From the NCBI GenBank assembly GCA_902586495.1, contig CACIHQ010000004.1, forward strand, positions 1 to 64,000: a DNA stretch of 64,000 nt, written 5' to 3'. A program made the translations under genes and the position numbers. The notes below the pieces were generated by a model that saw nothing but the letters and a program-made list of their open reading frames with translations, searched no databases and was not told where the DNA came from. This document shows positions 62,783 to 64,000 of this stretch, piece by piece; the first letter of the stretch is position 1, and the number at the start of each line of letters is the position of its first letter. This DNA comes from an uncultured Pelagibacteraceae bacterium. GTDB lineage: Bacteria > Pseudomonadota > Alphaproteobacteria > Pelagibacterales > Pelagibacteraceae.

Positions 62783-64000
62783 GTGACTTCAATTTTAGGT
62801 ATTTCTGCATTTTATCACGATAGTGCAGCCTGTTTATTAAAAGATGGAAAGATAATTGCAGCAGCGCAAGAGGAAAGATTTTCAAGAAAAAAACATGATC
62901 CAAGATACCCACATCAAGCTATTGAATTTGTTTTAAAATTTTCAAACATGAAATTGAGCGAAATTGATCAAATTGTTTTTTTTGAGAAACCTTTTTTAAA
63001 ATTTGAGAGATTATTAGAAACTTATGTTGCCTTTGCACCACGAGGATTTGTTTCATTTGCAAAAGCGATGCCATTATGGATTAAAGAGAAACTTTTTCAG
63101 AAAAATCTTTTATTCAATAAGCTAAAAGAACATGATGAAAATTTTAAATCTGATGAAAATATTTTTTTTTCAGACCATCATTTAAGTCATGCAGCTAGTG
63201 CCTTTTTTCCATCACCTTTTGAAGAAGCAGTCGTATTAACTGCTGATGGTGTTGGCGAATGGGCAACGACCACGGTTGCTGTTGGAAAAAAAAATGATTT
63301 AGAGATAAAAAAGGAAATTCATTTTCCACATTCACTAGGGCTTTTATATTCTGCTTTTACTTACTACACAGGTTTTAAAGTAAATAGTGGAGAGTACAAA
63401 CTTATGGGTTTAGCACCTTATGGAAACCCAATTTATGAAGATAAGGTAAAAAAATTAGTTGATATAAAAGATGATGGAACCTTCAGACTAGATCAAAAAT
63501 ATTTTAATTATGCAACTGGTCTTACTATGACTAACGAAAAGTTTCATAATTTATTTGGACAAAAACCCCGTGATCCAAAAAATGAAAAGATTACTCAATT
63601 TCATATGGATATTGCAGCATCAATTCAGAAAGTAACAGAAGAAATAATGATCAAATTAGCAAAAGCTATTCGTCAAGAATATAACATCAATAATTTATGT
63701 TTAGCTGGTGGTGTTGCTTTAAATTGTGTCACTAACGGAAAAATTCTTCAGGAAAAGATTTTTGACAATATTTGGATCCAACCTGCAGCAGGTGATGCTG
63801 GAGGATCTTTAGGTGCAGCTTTAGCTCTTTGGCATATTGAACAAAAAAAAGAGAGAGTTGTTAATTCAAATGATGACATGAAAGGTTCATATTTAGGAAC
63901 CGAATTCAATCAAGAGGAAATTGAAAAAGAACTAAAGTCAGTAGGGGCGAATTTTGAGACAATAGAATATGAAGATTTAATAAGTAAGACAGCGGAGTTT
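62783..64000 (+). CDS. Carbamoyltransferase, NodU/CmcH family (3' truncated by window end)
   Basis: Frame open from GTG 62783 to the window edge (406 codons seen of about 570-600 expected). The N-terminal TsaD-like domain has 'ILGISAFYHDSAACLLKDGK', 'AAQEERFSRKKHDPRYP', 'DHHLSHAASAFFPSPFEEAVVLTADGVGEW', and 'CLAGGVALNCVTNGKI'. NodU/TobZ-like enzymes transfer carbamoyl groups to hydroxyls of sugars or natural products. The GTG start follows the DUF5989 stop by 1 base. With SxtJ and DUF5989 this implies surface-glycan modification, by inference. Confidence 0.9.
   Translation, partial: MTSILGISAFYHDSAACLLKDGKIIAAAQEERFSRKKHDPRYPHQAIEFVLKFSNMKLSEIDQIVFFEKPFLKFERLLETYVAFAPRGFVSFAKAMPLWIKEKLFQKNLLFNKLKEHDENFKSDENIFFSDHHLSHAASAFFPSPFEEAVVLTADGVGEWATTTVAVGKKNDLEIKKEIHFPHSLGLLYSAFTYYTGFKVNSGEYKLMGLAPYGNPIYEDKVKKLVDIKDDGTFRLDQKYFNYATGLTMTNEKFHNLFGQKPRDPKNEKITQFHMDIAASIQKVTEEIMIKLAKAIRQEYNINNLCLAGGVALNCVTNGKILQEKIFDNIWIQPAAGDAGGSLGAALALWHIEQKKERVVNSNDDMKGSYLGTEFNQEEIEKELKSVGANFETIEYEDLISKTAEF

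Noticed and set aside
1..64000. tRNA/rRNA genes, CRISPR arrays, insertion sequences, prophage
   Set aside because: No clover-leaf-like gap, no regularly spaced repeats, no transposase or integrase, and no terminal inverted repeats were seen. All gaps are short and explained by small ORFs or regulatory elements.

Overview
The window looks like a stretch of a SAR11 ('Candidatus Pelagibacter'-type) alphaproteobacterial chromosome. The base composition is strongly A+T-rich, intergenic gaps are tiny, and many genes overlap by ATGA or TAATG. Lineage hallmarks are present: a THI-box-controlled ThiV-type transporter, an aprM-aprB-aprA cluster without dissimilatory sulfite reductase genes, and xsc/suyAB sulfonate genes. 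I see no tRNA, rRNA, insertion sequence, prophage or CRISPR array, and no gene-free stretch longer than about 300 bases. Strain assignment is inference.

Layout. 1-3.7 kb: the end of an AsmA/YhdP-like gene, tyrS, anmK and a small alpha/beta hydrolase. 3.8-10 kb: a complete SUF iron-sulfur operon (iscR-sufB-C-D-S-U-DUF59-sufA) behind a near-perfect IscR operator. 10-16 kb: a 56-aa ORF, glnA, a YbaK-like deacylase, a DMT exporter, an AldB/ExaC-type aldehyde dehydrogenase with a lysine-rich N-terminus, its DUF779 partner, a thioesterase and a GYD protein. 16-30 kb: a carbohydrate/cyclitol catabolic island. It holds an ABC transporter (binding protein, permease, ATPase), two Gfo/Idh/MocA dehydrogenases, iolE, iolD, an operon of aldehyde dehydrogenase, HpcH aldolase, 2-hydroxyacid dehydrogenase and a pilin-like ORF, a ROK kinase and an FAH-family hydrolase.

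30-43 kb: ccdA, a flavodoxin-fold reductase, the TPP riboswitch with thiV, and an ABC-2 exporter. Next come isocitrate lyase (aceA) with a 53-aa ORF and, divergently, a RamB/ScfR-type regulator separated by an array of TTTACAAA repeats, then a two-TM small protein, a GNAT-like protein, rseP, hup and amtB. 41-53 kb: surface-glycan-like genes, rhodanese, a DsbA-fold isomerase, an ABA4-like protein, recX, cysQ with DUF3553 and a 47-aa membrane protein, mnmA, a 27-aa highly basic microprotein ORF, metC, an MFS carrier, pabB-pabA-pabC and a HIT protein.

53-62 kb: a sulfonate/sulfite island. Sulfoacetaldehyde (Xsc) and sulfolactate (SuyAB) are desulfonated to sulfite. The sulfite could be oxidised to APS by AprBA with AprM as membrane partner, or exported by the TauE and YeiH families. 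62-64 kb: the SxtJ, DUF5989 and carbamoyltransferase (truncated at the window edge) trio.

Regulation read from sequence: an IscR box overlapping the iscR -35, a TPP riboswitch whose 3' conserved segment doubles as the thiV ribosome binding site, a candidate RamB-like operator array, an attenuator-like hairpin between the sugar-binding protein and its permease, and several intrinsic terminators.
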